Source of the DNA: Agromyces cavernae
GTDB lineage: Bacteria > Actinomycetota > Actinomycetes > Actinomycetales > Microbacteriaceae
DNA: 64,000 nt
NCBI RefSeq assembly: GCF_021044935.1
Contig: NZ_JAJNMP010000001.1
Location: 310,001 to 374,000, forward strand
Direction of reading: 5' to 3'
The position numbers and the translations under genes are program-made. Below, piece after piece: positions 7,582 to 17,811 of the stretch (position 1 is the first letter of the stretch; every line of letters starts with the position of its first letter). The notes below the pieces were generated by a model. The model was not told the DNA's origin, searched no databases, and saw nothing but the letters and a program-made list of their open reading frames with translations.

Positions 7582-8889
7582 GTGCAGAACGTGACCCTCA
7601 CCCGCGAACAGGCCGCGGTGTTCCAGGCGATCGAGGGCACCCGCGAGCACGTGTTCGTCACCGGGCGCGCCGGCACCGGCAAGTCGACATTGCTGAACCA
7701 CCTGAACTGGCACACGCAGAAGCAGATCGTGATCTGCGCGCCCACCGGGGTCGCCGCCCTCAACGTGGGCGGGCAGACCATCCACTCCTTGTTCCGGTTG
7801 CCGATCGGGGTCATCGCCGACCACGACATCGACCAGAACGACGCGGTGCGCAAGATCCTGAACGCGATGGACACGCTCGTGATCGACGAGGTGTCGATGG
7901 TGAACGCCGACCTCATGGACGCGATGGACCGGTCGCTGCGGCAGGCCCGCCAGCGCCCGTTCGAGCCGTTCGGCGGCGCCCAGGTCGTGCTGTTCGGCGA
8001 CCCGTACCAGCTCGCCCCGGTGCCCGGCGACGGCGACGAGCGCGCCTACTTCGCCGACACGTACGACTCGATGTGGTTCTTCGACGCGAAGGTGTGGCGC
8101 GACGCCGACCTCAAGATCTTCGAGCTCGGCGAGGTGCACCGCCAGCATGACGACGAATTCAAGCTCATGCTGAACGCCGTGCGGCACGGTCGGGTCACCG
8201 CCGAGATCGCCGGCGTGCTCAACGGTGTCGGGGCGCGGCGACCGCTGCCCGAGCATGGCGCCATCACGCTCGCCACGCGCAACGACACCGTCAATCGCAT
8301 CAATGCCACCCAGCTGCATCGTCTCCCCGGCACGTCGCAGGCGAACGAGGCCGAGGTCAACGGCGACTTCGGCGGGCGCGCGTTCCCGGCCGACGAACGG
8401 CTCGAGCTGAAGGTCGGTGCGCAGGTCATGTTCCTGCGCAACGACACGGCGATCGGGCACGACGCCCAGCGCTGGGTGAACGGCACGATCGGCACGATCA
8501 CGTCGCTGAAGCGCGAGGTGAAGGTCGAGATCGACGGCGACGAGCACGAGGTCGAGCCGGTGACCTGGGAGAAGTTCAAGTACTCGTGGGACCCGGTGCG
8601 CAAGAAGCTCGAGCGCGAGATCGTCGCCGAGTTCACCCAGTTCCCGCTGCGGCTCGCGTGGGCGGTCACCATCCACAAGTCGCAGGGCGCGAGCTACGAG
8701 ACGGCGATCGTCGACCTGGGTTCACGCGTGTTCAGCCCCGGCCAGACGTACGTCGCGCTGAGCCGGCTCACCGCGCTCGACGGCCTCTACCTGTCGCGGC
8801 CGTTGCGGCCGAACGACATCATCGTCGACCGCAACGTCGAGCGGTTCATGTCGGGTGCGATCCGCGAGATCGGGCCCGCGGGCGACTGA
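7582..8889 (+). CDS. PIF1/RecD-like ATP-dependent DNA helicase
   Basis: A 435-residue superfamily-1 helicase. Walker A is GRAGTGKST (about residues 30-38), motif Ia follows in CAPTGVAALNVGG, Walker B is VIDEVSM, motif III is FGDPYQLAPV, and the C-terminal UvrD-like motif is WAVTIHKSQGASYE with YVALSRLTAL close to the end. It should unwind DNA with ATP in the cytoplasm, in repair or replication restart. The GTG at 7582 begins just before the Q-motif-like LTREQAAVF; longer frames add low-complexity Arg-rich sequence. It stands alone, divergent from the gene at 6319. Confidence 0.9.
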   Translation: MQNVTLTREQAAVFQAIEGTREHVFVTGRAGTGKSTLLNHLNWHTQKQIVICAPTGVAALNVGGQTIHSLFRLPIGVIADHDIDQNDAVRKILNAMDTLVIDEVSMVNADLMDAMDRSLRQARQRPFEPFGGAQVVLFGDPYQLAPVPGDGDERAYFADTYDSMWFFDAKVWRDADLKIFELGEVHRQHDDEFKLMLNAVRHGRVTAEIAGVLNGVGARRPLPEHGAITLATRNDTVNRINATQLHRLPGTSQANEAEVNGDFGGRAFPADERLELKVGAQVMFLRNDTAIGHDAQRWVNGTIGTITSLKREVKVEIDGDEHEVEPVTWEKFKYSWDPVRKKLEREIVAEFTQFPLRLAWAVTIHKSQGASYETAIVDLGSRVFSPGQTYVALSRLTALDGLYLSRPLRPNDIIVDRNVERFMSGAIREIGPAGD

Positions 8890-9009
8890 TCGGGAACCTT
8901 TCGAAGTCGAGCGGACATATACCAGTAGAAGGTTCGTCGTCGGTTCGCGGATGCGGGCCGATCGACGTCTCCCAGGCTTGCCCGTCCGGGCGACGCCACC
9001 ATCGCGGGT

Positions 9010-9015
9010 TACAAT
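9010..9015 (+). promoter_or_regulatory. Promoter -10 of the lipoprotein gene
   Basis: TACAAT matches the -10 consensus closely and lies 30 nt before the GTG at 9046; a GAGGGGG ribosome-binding site is between them. I see no good -35. Confidence 0.5.
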
Positions 9016-9045
9016 TCTCGCGGACACACGGCTTGAGGGGGCACG

Positions 9046-10377
9046 GTGGGTGACCGGGGTAAGCGGGGCTGGCGATCGGCGGTCGCCGCCTTCGCAACCG
9101 CCGCCGCGCTCGCGCTGACCGGCTGCACGGGCGGCACCGTCGACCCGGGGCAGCAGTTCGATCCCGTCGACGCCGCGTTCGACGAAGAGCTCGTGACGTC
9201 GCTCGAGGGGGTGCTCGACCAGGCGATCGCGCTCAGCGGATCCAGCGGCGGGGTCGCGGGAGTATGGGCACCATGGGCGGGATCGTGGTCGGCTGCTTCG
9301 GGCGCCGTCAGCCTCGGCGAGGCGGCTCGCCCGGCATCGACCGAGAACCGATTCCGCCTGGGCCCGCTCACCGCCGAACTGACCTGCACGGTCCTCCTTC
9401 GCCTCGTCGAGGCCGGAACCGTCTCGCTCGACGATCCCGTGACCGACTACGTCGACCGGGTGGCCGGGCTCGACGGCATCACGCTCGAGCAGCTCTGTCG
9501 TCACACGTCGGGTCTCGCCGACTACTATCCCGGTCTCGAGCCGCACTTCATCGCGAACCCCGAGCGCGTCTGGTCGCCCAACGAGCTGCTCGCGACGGGC
9601 CTCGCGAACAACCGCACCGGAACTCCGGGCCAGAAGTGGTCGTACTCGCGCACCGGCATCCTGCTGCTGGGGCTCGCGCTCGAGGAGGCCACGGGACGCA
9701 CCTGGAACGAACTCGTCGAGCAGTACGTCGCCGATCCCCTCGGCCTCGAAGACACGGCGCTTCCCGGTCCGAGCACCACTCGCCTCGACGGAGTGCTCGG
9801 AGCGTACGCCGCGAGCATCGCAGCCGACGGCAAGCCGGTGTGCGATGCCGTGCTCGACGACTCGGCGCAGTCGAGCTCGATGGGCGGCGTCGCGGCCGGC
9901 GCGGTGTCGAGCCTCGACGATGTGCGCAAGCTGAGTGAGGCCTTCGCGACGGGGTCGCTGCTCGGCGAACACCACGCGCGTGCGCAATGGACGACGTCGC
10001 CCCTCGGCGGATCGGCGCCGCCGTGGCAGACGTTCGGCATCGGCGGTGCCGAGTACGGCCCGCTGCGCGGCGGATTCGGCGAGTCGCCCGGCGCGTTGAC
10101 GGCGGCGTTCACCGATCCCGAGACGGGGCTGACCGTCGTCGTGGCGCTCAACAACTCCACGTCGGGCGCCGACTTCGTGCGCGAGACCGCGTTCGCGCTC
10201 GCGTCGCTCGGCTCGAAGGCCGCGGCGGCGGGCGAACGGCAGCGACCGCTCGTCGAGCTGCCGTGGTCGTTCGAGCAGGCGACGACGAAGATGACGGAGC
10301 TCGGCCTGTGCCCCACCCCGGCGGATGCTCCGGAGGAAGCCCCGACCGAGACGCCCGCGCCGCCCGCCGAGGGCTGA
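9046..10377 (+). CDS. Beta-lactamase-fold lipoprotein with degenerate active site
   Basis: A 443-residue exported lipoprotein: signal peptide with lipobox LTGC (Cys27), then a class-C-type serine hydrolase domain (about 45-400) and a Pro/Glu-rich tail. The family's SxxK motif should follow FRLG, but here it reads PLTA: Pro107 for the catalytic Ser and Ala110 for the Lys. The second motif reads YSR rather than YxN, while the Tyr is kept. The rest of the fold is well preserved (LCRHTSGLADYYPG; LALEEATGRTWNELVEQYV). I infer a non-hydrolytic protein, perhaps peptidoglycan-binding or a regulator. Start is GTG with a GAGGGGG site. Confidence 0.85.
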   Translation: MGDRGKRGWRSAVAAFATAAALALTGCTGGTVDPGQQFDPVDAAFDEELVTSLEGVLDQAIALSGSSGGVAGVWAPWAGSWSAASGAVSLGEAARPASTENRFRLGPLTAELTCTVLLRLVEAGTVSLDDPVTDYVDRVAGLDGITLEQLCRHTSGLADYYPGLEPHFIANPERVWSPNELLATGLANNRTGTPGQKWSYSRTGILLLGLALEEATGRTWNELVEQYVADPLGLEDTALPGPSTTRLDGVLGAYAASIAADGKPVCDAVLDDSAQSSSMGGVAAGAVSSLDDVRKLSEAFATGSLLGEHHARAQWTTSPLGGSAPPWQTFGIGGAEYGPLRGGFGESPGALTAAFTDPETGLTVVVALNNSTSGADFVRETAFALASLGSKAAAAGERQRPLVELPWSFEQATTKMTELGLCPTPADAPEEAPTETPAPPAEG

Positions 10378-10519
10378 CGCGCGCCGCGCTGCCCGGGGTT
10401 CTCGGCGACCCGGTGTCGCTCTTCCCGCGAGGGCATGATCGGTGGGAGCATCACCGTAGGCGTTCGTCTGCCGTCGCAGCTGTTCGCCGCATGGGGATGC
10501 GGCAGATCGGGGTCGAGAG

Positions 10520-12172
10520 ATGAAGAACTGGCCGGTCATCGCGATCCTCGGCAGCGCGCAGTTCGTGATGGTGCTCGACGGCACGGTCATGAACGTGTCG
10601 ATCTCCACCGTCGTCGAGGACCTCGACACCTCGGTCGACGCCATGCAGGCGGCCATTACCTTCTACACGCTGACGATGGCGGCCGTGATGCTGTTCGGGG
10701 CGAAGCTCGGCGATGTCTGGGGGCGGCGCAGGGCGTTCGTGATCGGGTCGATCGTCTACGCCGTCGGTTCGCTCACGACCGCACTGAGCCCGAACATCGT
10801 GGTGCTCTTCCTCGGCTGGTCGATCATCGAGGGCTTGGGCGCCGTGCTCGTGATCCCGGCGATCGCGGCGCTCATCGCCGACAACTACGACGGCCACGCC
10901 CGGGTCACCGCCTATGCGATCATCGGCGCGGCATCGGGAGCGGCCGTCGCGGCGGGCCCGCTCATCGGCGGATTCATGACGACCTACCTGAGCTGGCGGT
11001 ACGTGTTCGTCGCCGAGGTCGTCATCATGGCCGGCGTGGTGCTGTTCGCGCGGCGGATCGAGGACCGAACCGGCGCGCGGCCGTCGCGGATCGATGTGCT
11101 GAGCGTGCTGCTCTCGGCGGCCGGGCTCGTGTTCGTCGTGTTCGGCATGCTGCAGAGCAAGACGTGGGGCTGGGTCCTCCCGTTGCAGCCGCCGCTCATC
11201 GGCGGTGTCGAGTGGGCGCCGCTCGGCGTGTCGCCCACCTCGTGGTTCATCATGGCCGGGTCGGCACTCATCTGGGCCTTCGTCGCCCGGCAACGTCACC
11301 TGTCTGCTGCGGGCCGCCCGCCGCTCGTGGACATCGCCCTGTTCCGCATCCTGCGACTGCGCAGCGGGCTCACGGTGCTGCTCGCGCAGTACGCGATGAC
11401 CGCGGGCCTGTTCTTCATGATGCCCGTGTACCTGCAGATGACCCTCGGCCTCGACGCGCTGCAGACCGGCATCCGGATCTTCCCGCTCTCGATCGGCCTG
11501 ATCCTGTTCTCGATCCTCGGTACGCGTCTCTCGCTGCTCTGGTCGCCCCGCCGCATCATCCGGGTCGGCCAGGTGATCCTCGTGGTCGCGTCGGTCCTGC
11601 TGCTCGGCGCGGTCGACCTCGAGCTGAAGAGCCTCGCGTTCGGTGCGGGCATGTTCGCCGCCGGCGCCGCGCTCGGGCTGCTGGCGTCGCAGATCGGCAA
11701 CGTGAACATGTCGAGCGTCGGCGAGGAGCAGTCGAGCGAGGTCGGTGGGCTGCAGGGCGTGTTCCAGAACCTCGGCTCCTCGCTCGGCACCGCGCTCATC
11801 GGGTCGGTGCTGATCGGTGCGCTCGCGACGTCGTTCGCCGGCGGGGTGGCCGCGAGTTCGCTGCCCGACGAGACGCAGGCGCTCGTGGCCGAGGCCACGA
11901 GCGGGGGCGTCGAGATCGTGCCCGCCGCGTCCGTCTCCGACCTCGCCGCCGAATCGGGGCTCGACGATGCCGAGGCCGCCGAACTCGAGCGCGTCTATGC
12001 CGACTCCCAGATCGAGTCGCTGCGCGTGTCGCTCGTCGCCCTCATCGTGATCGCGCTGGTGTCGTTGTTCTTCTCCCGCGGCATCCCCGGCGAAGTCCTC
12101 GGCCGGCCGCCCGGCGAGGCGCCGGACGAACGCGCGGACGCCCCACCCGCCTCGACGAAGGAGACCCCATGA
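10520..12172 (+). CDS. MFS drug exporter, DHA2 (14-helix) family
   Basis: A 550-residue proton-driven exporter with about 14 membrane segments. The N-terminal FVMVLDGTVMNVSISTVVEDL is the DHA2 family motif, and GAKLGDVWGRRRAF is the loop 2-3 MFS signature. A long extracytoplasmic loop with acidic character precedes the last helix. It differs in sequence from the second DHA2 exporter at 19215. The stop overlaps the next ATG by 4 nt, so it is probably co-translated with the DUF2252 gene. No regulator is adjacent. Substrate unknown. Confidence 0.9.
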   Translation: MKNWPVIAILGSAQFVMVLDGTVMNVSISTVVEDLDTSVDAMQAAITFYTLTMAAVMLFGAKLGDVWGRRRAFVIGSIVYAVGSLTTALSPNIVVLFLGWSIIEGLGAVLVIPAIAALIADNYDGHARVTAYAIIGAASGAAVAAGPLIGGFMTTYLSWRYVFVAEVVIMAGVVLFARRIEDRTGARPSRIDVLSVLLSAAGLVFVVFGMLQSKTWGWVLPLQPPLIGGVEWAPLGVSPTSWFIMAGSALIWAFVARQRHLSAAGRPPLVDIALFRILRLRSGLTVLLAQYAMTAGLFFMMPVYLQMTLGLDALQTGIRIFPLSIGLILFSILGTRLSLLWSPRRIIRVGQVILVVASVLLLGAVDLELKSLAFGAGMFAAGAALGLLASQIGNVNMSSVGEEQSSEVGGLQGVFQNLGSSLGTALIGSVLIGALATSFAGGVAASSLPDETQALVAEATSGGVEIVPAASVSDLAAESGLDDAEAAELERVYADSQIESLRVSLVALIVIALVSLFFSRGIPGEVLGRPPGEAPDERADAPPASTKETP

Positions 12173-13593
12173 ACGAGCAGCCGCTCCCGTCGCCGACCGA
12201 TTTCGCCGGGCGGGCCGATTTCGGTCGCGAGGCGAGGCGGCGCACGCCGCGATCGAGCCACGCCGGATGGACCCCGCCCACCGACCGCGTCGACCCGGTC
12301 GCCCTGCTCGAGGAGCAGGCGACGACACGCGTGCCCGAGCTCGTGCCCATCCGGCACGCGCGCATGCTGGTCTCGCCGTTCACCTTCTACCGTGGTGCCG
12401 CGCTGCTCATGGCCGCCGATCTCGCGGGCACGCCGGTGTCGGGCATCACGACACAGATCTGCGGTGACGCGCACCTGTCGAACTTCGGCGTGTTCGGCAC
12501 CCCCGAGCGCCGGTTGGTGTTCGACATCAACGATTTCGACGAGACGCTGCCCGGGCCGTGGGAGTGGGATATCAAGCGGCTGGCGGCGAGCTTCGAGGTC
12601 GCCGCACGCAACTTCGATCTTCCGCGCGGCGACCGGCATGAGGTGAACCTCGCGGTCGTGCGCGGCTACCGCGAGGTCATGCTCGCCGCCGCGCGTTCGA
12701 ATGTGCTCGACGCATGGTACGACCGCATCGACGCCGAGCGGTTCATGGCCTCGGTCGAGGCCGAGCGCAGGGCGAAGCGCATCGCGCGCAGACAGCTCAA
12801 GGGCACGAGTGCCGTCATCGAGAAGGCGCGCACGCGCGACAGCATGCGCGCCGTCGCGAAACTCGTCGAGGTGGTCGACGGCGAGATGCGCATCGCAGCC
12901 GACCCGCCATTGATCGTTCCGCTCGAGGAGCTGCACCCGGTGGGTCGCACGCGCGAGGACGACGTCGCCGAGATGAAGCAGCTGCTCCGCTCGTACCAGT
13001 CCACGCTTCGCCTGCCCCACCACCCGATGCAGGAGTTCGAGTATGTGCACATGGCGCGCAAGGTCGTCGGCGTCGGCAGCGTGGGCACCCGGGCGTGGAT
13101 CGTGCTCCTGCGCGGTCGCGACGACGGCGATCCACTGCTGCTGCAGGCGAAGCAGGCCGAGTCGTCGGTGCTCGAACGGTTCCTCCCGGCGAGCAGGTTC
13201 GACAATCACGGTGAGCGCGTGGTCAACGGACAACGCCTCATGCAGGCCGCGAGCGACATCTTCCTCGGATGGCAACGGGTCACCGGGTTCGACGGCGTCG
13301 AGCGCGACTTCTACCTGCGCCAGCTGCACGACTGGAAGGGCGCGGCCGACGTGGACAACTTCGATGCCGCCGGAGCCAGGTTCTATGCGGAACTCTGCGG
13401 CGGCGTGCTCGCGAGGGCTCATGCTCGCGCGGGCGACCGTGTGGCGATCGCCGCCTATCTCGGCCGCAGCGATCGGTTCGACCTGGCGATCGCCGAGTTC
13501 GCCGTGGACTACGCCGACCAGAACGAACGGGACTACGCGGCGTTCGCCGATGCGGTGGCCTCGGGTCGGCTCGAAGCCGCGGCGTCCGCGTGA
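12169..13593 (+). CDS. DUF2252 family protein
   Basis: A 474-residue protein of the DUF2252 family, which shows a fold related to aminoglycoside phosphotransferases. The signature CGDAHLSNFG and the following VFDINDFDET (about residues 100-125) mirror the HxxN and DxND catalytic and metal motifs of that kinase group. Later blocks include FLGWQRV and DFYLRQLHDWKG. Function is unknown in general; a small-molecule kinase is a fair guess. It overlaps the MFS exporter gene by 4 nt, so the two may act together. Start ATG fits a GAAGGAG site upstream. Confidence 0.85.
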   Translation: MNEQPLPSPTDFAGRADFGREARRRTPRSSHAGWTPPTDRVDPVALLEEQATTRVPELVPIRHARMLVSPFTFYRGAALLMAADLAGTPVSGITTQICGDAHLSNFGVFGTPERRLVFDINDFDETLPGPWEWDIKRLAASFEVAARNFDLPRGDRHEVNLAVVRGYREVMLAAARSNVLDAWYDRIDAERFMASVEAERRAKRIARRQLKGTSAVIEKARTRDSMRAVAKLVEVVDGEMRIAADPPLIVPLEELHPVGRTREDDVAEMKQLLRSYQSTLRLPHHPMQEFEYVHMARKVVGVGSVGTRAWIVLLRGRDDGDPLLLQAKQAESSVLERFLPASRFDNHGERVVNGQRLMQAASDIFLGWQRVTGFDGVERDFYLRQLHDWKGAADVDNFDAAGARFYAELCGGVLARAHARAGDRVAIAAYLGRSDRFDLAIAEFAVDYADQNERDYAAFADAVASGRLEAAASA

Positions 13594-13630
13594 GCGGCGA
13601 CTGCGGCCGCGTGCCTCGAGCGCTCGCCGG

Positions 13631-14212
13631 CTAACGGGGGCCGGGCCGCTGACCCGCAGCCGCGTCGCGCACGATCGCCGCGATGCGCTGCGACTTCGTC
13701 TCGTCGCGGGCGGCGAGCGCCACCCACGACAGGGCCGAGCGTCGCACCGACGGCGGATAGGCGTTCCAGTTCGCGCGCGCGGCCGGGTCGACGTCGAGCA
13801 GGATCGCGAGCTCGGCGGGCTCGATGAGCCGCTCGGCGTCGTCGAACACGTTCCACATGCCGTTGGCCTTCGCGGCCTCGATGGCAGCCAGACCGGCGGG
13901 CAGCATGAGGCCCTCGGCCTCGAGTCGAGCGACGCGCTGCTTGTTCGATGACGACCAGGGGCTCTTCGGCGTTCGCCTCGTGAACCACATCATCGTTCGC
14001 TCGTCGTCGACCGACTTCGCCTGCCCGTCGACCCACCCGACGGCGAGCGCCTCGAGCACCTGCTCCTCATAGGTCGGGCGCGGACGCCCCGTGGTGCTCT
14101 TCCACACGACGAGCCACACGCCGGGGCTCGCCTCGTGATGGTCGGCGAGCCAGGCACGCCACTCGGAGCGTGACTCGACGTGGAGACGTTCGGCGGCGTC
14201 GCGATCGACCAT
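13631..14212 (-). CDS. YdeI/OmpD-associated family protein
   Basis: A 193-residue cytoplasmic protein with the YdeI pattern: an N-terminal EWRAWLADHHEASPGVWLV and KSTTGRPRPTYEE, then ALAVGWVDGQAKSVDDE and WFTRRTPKSPWSSSNKQRVA. Family members have been linked to bacteriocin or peptide stress in enterobacteria, but the biochemistry is unknown. It stands alone, convergent with the DUF2252 gene. Confidence 0.85.
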   Translation of the reverse strand: MVDRDAAERLHVESRSEWRAWLADHHEASPGVWLVVWKSTTGRPRPTYEEQVLEALAVGWVDGQAKSVDDERTMMWFTRRTPKSPWSSSNKQRVARLEAEGLMLPAGLAAIEAAKANGMWNVFDDAERLIEPAELAILLDVDPAARANWNAYPPSVRRSALSWVALAARDETKSQRIAAIVRDAAAGQRPGPR

Positions 14213-14271
14213 CCCCGCATGCTACCGGTCGGCACCGGGATGACGGGTGCCGCGAGTCGCGGCATCCGATC

Positions 14272-15396
14272 TCACGACGTCGAAGCCGCCTCGGGGTCGC
14301 CGGGAGCCGCCAGTGCGTTGACGAAGCGGATGAACACCGAGATCCAGCCGAAGATGATGCTGAACGCGATCAGCTCGAACGCGGTGAGGTTGTAGTACCC
14401 GACCGGTTCGAACAGCAGGAACGCCCCGATCAGCACCGCGAAGGTGCCGATGCAGAAGATGAAGAAGCGGCGGGGGAGTCCGGCCAGGATGTGCGGAGAA
14501 CCGAGCACCATGACCGAGAACGCGAGCGCCATGCCCGACGCGCACAGGTTGTGCAGGGGCATGCTCACGTGCAGCGGGAACACGCCGACGCCCGCGAGCA
14601 TGAGTCCCATGACGATGAACGTCACCGAGATGGTGCGAGGGGCGGTCGGATGCTCCAGCACGCCCCGCTCGACGAGGGTGGTCAGATCGCGGTCGAGGTA
14701 GAGCGCGAACGTCGTGACGAAGAATCCCGCGACGATGAGCGCGAGGTTGAAGAGCGACGAGGAGAAGTCGCCCGCGGTGCCCAGTTGGCTGAAGTGGTAT
14801 TCCCACCAGGCCGGGTCCTGTGCGGTGGCGATGCTCGTCAGCACGCTGATCGCCATGAAGACGACGAGCATCGTGGACATCTTGCGCGTCGTGATCTCGG
14901 AGACCGACTGGTAGATCAGGTAGGCGGCCGCCCCGGCGCACACGGTGACCGCGATCGAGCCGCTGTAGACGTCGAGCACGAGTCCTTCGAAGCTGCGCTG
15001 CAGCAGGACGAAGACCGCGGTCGTGAGGATCGCCGCGATGATCGCGTGCACGAGCGCGACCGTGGTCGAGTCGACGACGAACTTCCACGACGCGATGTGC
15101 AGTCGCCACTCCTGCCCCGGGCGGTGTCTCGAGCGCCAGTAACCGGTATAGCCGGCGGCGATGCCCGCGACCAGCGCGCCGATGGCGGCGACGGCGCCGA
15201 CCGACAGGCCGCCCCAGAGCGGAGTGACCTGACCCGCGAAGATGATCGCGGCGACGAGCCCGAAGAGCACGGCCGCGGCGAGACCGGCGACGATGGCCTC
15301 GGTCTCGACGCGGAGTCCGTAGGACTGAGGGCTCACCCCGCCCGACCGGATGCGTGTGGTCGGGCGGGATGCCGGTGGCTGATCTGCGGCGAGCAT
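14272..15396 (-). CDS. DUF998-like integral membrane protein
   Basis: A 374-residue protein with about 10 hydrophobic segments and a short cytoplasmic N-terminus. A block around EYHFSQLGTAGDFSSSLFN followed by a membrane helix resembles the DUF998 pattern of a conserved loop between helices. It has no known activity. It is the only gene in its unit and lies upstream of the YdeI-like gene in the same direction with a 59-nt gap. Confidence 0.65.
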   Translation of the reverse strand: MLAADQPPASRPTTRIRSGGVSPQSYGLRVETEAIVAGLAAAVLFGLVAAIIFAGQVTPLWGGLSVGAVAAIGALVAGIAAGYTGYWRSRHRPGQEWRLHIASWKFVVDSTTVALVHAIIAAILTTAVFVLLQRSFEGLVLDVYSGSIAVTVCAGAAAYLIYQSVSEITTRKMSTMLVVFMAISVLTSIATAQDPAWWEYHFSQLGTAGDFSSSLFNLALIVAGFFVTTFALYLDRDLTTLVERGVLEHPTAPRTISVTFIVMGLMLAGVGVFPLHVSMPLHNLCASGMALAFSVMVLGSPHILAGLPRRFFIFCIGTFAVLIGAFLLFEPVGYYNLTAFELIAFSIIFGWISVFIRFVNALAAPGDPEAASTS

Positions 15397-15451
15397 GGTG
15401 GGCTCCGTCGTCGCCTTCTCTCTCGATGATCAGCACGATGGCCCGCCCCCG

Positions 15452-15490
15452 CCCGCACCGCATCACGCGGATCGCGTGATTGTGGGCGGG
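15452..15490 (-). terminator. Terminator of the copper operon
   Basis: A hairpin with an 8-bp perfect core (15462-15469 with 15473-15480) and further G/C pairs outside it lies directly after the copA stop codon at 15500. No T-run follows. Confidence 0.6.
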
Positions 15491-15499
15491 TGGCCCGCG

Positions 15500-17767
15500 T
15501 CAGTTCGCGACGCTGGTGAAGCCCCGCAGGCGAAGGCTGTTGCCGACGACGAACACGCTCGAAAGGGCCATGGCCGCGCCGGCGAGCATCGGGTTCAGCA
15601 GGCCGAGCGCGGCGATCGGGATCGCGGCGACGTTGTAGGCGAACGCCCAGAACAGGTTCGACTTGATCGTGCCGAGCGTCTTGCGCGACAGGCGGATCGC
15701 GTCGACCGCGCTGCGCAGGTCACCGCGCACGAGCGTGATGTCGGAGGCCTCGATGGCCACGTCGGTCCCGGTGCCCATCGCGAGACCGAGGTCGGCCTGC
15801 GCCAGCGCGGGAGCGTCGTTGACGCCGTCACCGACCATGGCGACGACCTTTCCCTCGCGCTGCAGGCGGGCGATGACGTCGACCTTGTCCTTCGGCAGGA
15901 CTTCGGCGATGACCTGCTCGATGCCGACCTCCGCGGCGATGCGCTTCGCCACCGTCTCGTTGTCGCCGGTGAGCAGCACCGGGGTCAGTCCGAGCGCCTT
16001 CAGCCCGGCGACGGCGTCGGCGCTGGTCGGCTTGACCACGTCGGCGACCACGAGGATGCCCCGGGCCTGACCGTCCCAGCCGACGGCGACGACGGTCTTG
16101 GCCTCGCCCTCTGCGCGAGCCTTGGCGGCGGCGAGGGTGTCGCTGAGATCGAGGGACCAATCGGCGAGCAGCGACTCGCGGCCCACGACGACGGCGTGGC
16201 CCTCGACGACACCCTGCACGCCCTTGCCCTCGACGTTCGCGAAGCTCTCGGGCACGGGAAGGGGTCCGACCTGCTCGGTCGCGGACTTCGCGATGGCCTG
16301 CGCGATCGGGTGCTCGGAGGCATCCTCCAACGCCCCGGCGATCCGCAGGAACTCCGCGGGGTCGATGCCCGGCTCGACGATCGTCTCGACGAGGGTCATC
16401 TTGCCCGTGGTGACGGTGCCGGTCTTGTCGAGCACGACGGTGTCGACCGTGCGGGTGGACTCCAGCACCTCGGGACCCTTGATCAGCACGCCCAGCTGCG
16501 CCCCGCGGCCGGTGCCGACGAGCAGGGCCGTCGGCGTGGCCAGGCCCAGGGCGCAGGGGCAGGCGATGACGAGCACAGCGACGGCGGCCGTGAACGCGGC
16601 GGCCGACGGGAACCCGGCGCCGAGCCACGCGCCCAGCGTCGCGATCGCGATCACGATCACGATCGGCACGAAGACACCGGAGATCGTGTCGGCGAGCCGC
16701 TGCACCTCGGCCTTCCCGGTCTGCGCCTCCTCGACGAGCCGTGCCATCTGCGCCAGCTGGGTGTCGGACCCGACACGGGTGGCTCGCACGACCAGGCGTC
16801 CGCCTGCGTTGACCGTCGCGCCGGTGACGGCGTCGCCCTCGCCGACCTCGACCGGGACCGACTCGCCGGTGAGCATCGACACGTCGACGGCGGATGTGCC
16901 CGAGACCACGACACCGTCGGTGGCGATCTTCTCGCCCGGGCGGACGATGAACTCGTCGCCGACCCGCAGGTCGTCGACGGCGATCTTCGTCTCGAGGCCG
17001 CCGCGGAGGACCGAGACCTCTTTCGCGCCGAGCTCGAGCAGCGCACGCAGCGCAGCGCCGGCCCGCCGCTTGGACCGCTTCTCGAAGTACCGGCCGGCGA
17101 GGATGAACATCGTCACCCCGGCACCCACCTCGAGGTAGATGTTCGCCGCGCCATCGGACGGAGCCAGCGTCAGCTCGAACGGGTGCGTCATCCCCGGGGT
17201 GCCGGCCGTGCCGAAGAACAGCGCGTACAACGACCACAGGAACGCCGCAGAGGTGCCGATCGAGATGAGCGTGTCCATCGTGGCCGCGCCATGCCTGAGG
17301 TTGGTCCACGCCGCCCGGTGGAACGGCAGCGCGCCCCACACGATCACCGGGGCCGCGAGTGCCAGCGAGGCCCACTGCCAATAGGTGAACTGCAGGGCCG
17401 GGATCATCGCCATGGCGATGACCGGCACGGTCAGCACGATCGACACGATCAGCCGGGTGCGCAGCGACTGCAGTTCGGGATCGGCGTCATCGTGCGCGCC
17501 AGTCGTGCCCGCGTCATCCGCCGCGGTCTTCGGCGCCGGCACGGCGGCGGTGTATCCGGTCTTCTCGACCTCGGCGATCAGCAGCGTCGGGTCGTACCCG
17601 TCGGGGACCGTCACCTTCGCCTTCTCGGTCGCGTAGTTCACGGTCGCGGTGACGCCGTCGAGCCGGTTGAGCTTCTTCTCGATGCGCATCGCGCAGGAGG
17701 CGCAGGTCATCCCGCCGATCTCGAGCTCGAGGCCGGTGATCCCGCTCGGGGGCGCTGATGTGCTCAT
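15500..17767 (-). CDS. copA: Copper-translocating P1B-type ATPase
   Basis: A 755-residue copper exporter. An N-terminal heavy-metal domain carries GMTCASC (Cys22 and Cys25). The membrane CPC motif appears in [13 protein letters not shown], the phosphorylation site in DKTGTVTTG, and the hinge in [18 protein letters not shown] is in SEHPIAQAI. Export of Cu(I) from the cytoplasm is driven by ATP. It is last in the operon copZ, 17812 gene, copA, 44 nt after its neighbour, with a GAAGGAA site. An ATACCC palindrome at the head of the operon suggests metal or sulfur-dependent repression. Confidence 0.96.
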   Translation of the reverse strand: MSTSAPPSGITGLELEIGGMTCASCAMRIEKKLNRLDGVTATVNYATEKAKVTVPDGYDPTLLIAEVEKTGYTAAVPAPKTAADDAGTTGAHDDADPELQSLRTRLIVSIVLTVPVIAMAMIPALQFTYWQWASLALAAPVIVWGALPFHRAAWTNLRHGAATMDTLISIGTSAAFLWSLYALFFGTAGTPGMTHPFELTLAPSDGAANIYLEVGAGVTMFILAGRYFEKRSKRRAGAALRALLELGAKEVSVLRGGLETKIAVDDLRVGDEFIVRPGEKIATDGVVVSGTSAVDVSMLTGESVPVEVGEGDAVTGATVNAGGRLVVRATRVGSDTQLAQMARLVEEAQTGKAEVQRLADTISGVFVPIVIVIAIATLGAWLGAGFPSAAAFTAAVAVLVIACPCALGLATPTALLVGTGRGAQLGVLIKGPEVLESTRTVDTVVLDKTGTVTTGKMTLVETIVEPGIDPAEFLRIAGALEDASEHPIAQAIAKSATEQVGPLPVPESFANVEGKGVQGVVEGHAVVVGRESLLADWSLDLSDTLAAAKARAEGEAKTVVAVGWDGQARGILVVADVVKPTSADAVAGLKALGLTPVLLTGDNETVAKRIAAEVGIEQVIAEVLPKDKVDVIARLQREGKVVAMVGDGVNDAPALAQADLGLAMGTGTDVAIEASDITLVRGDLRSAVDAIRLSRKTLGTIKSNLFWAFAYNVAAIPIAALGLLNPMLAGAAMALSSVFVVGNSLRLRGFTSVAN

Positions 17768-17811
17768 CTGTGGTTCCTTCTGTCGGTCTCGGACGAGGCG
17801 CGACCTCGTGG

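Noticed and set aside
7366..8676. Long upstream extension of the minus-strand gene at 6319
   Set aside because: The extension lies antisense to the helicase and reads as Arg/Val/Asp-rich shadow sequence; the leaderless promoter supports a start at 7365.
10435..12168. Extension of the DUF2252 frame through the MFS gene
   Set aside because: Arg-rich shadow sequence; the MFS product in the other frame has family motifs, and the ATG at 12169 shows a 4-nt overlap.
15395..17758. A 787-codon open frame on the plus strand opposite copA
   Set aside because: It has no motif and the typical Asp/Arg/Gly/His composition of an antisense frame; the copA strand shows all P-type ATPase motifs.
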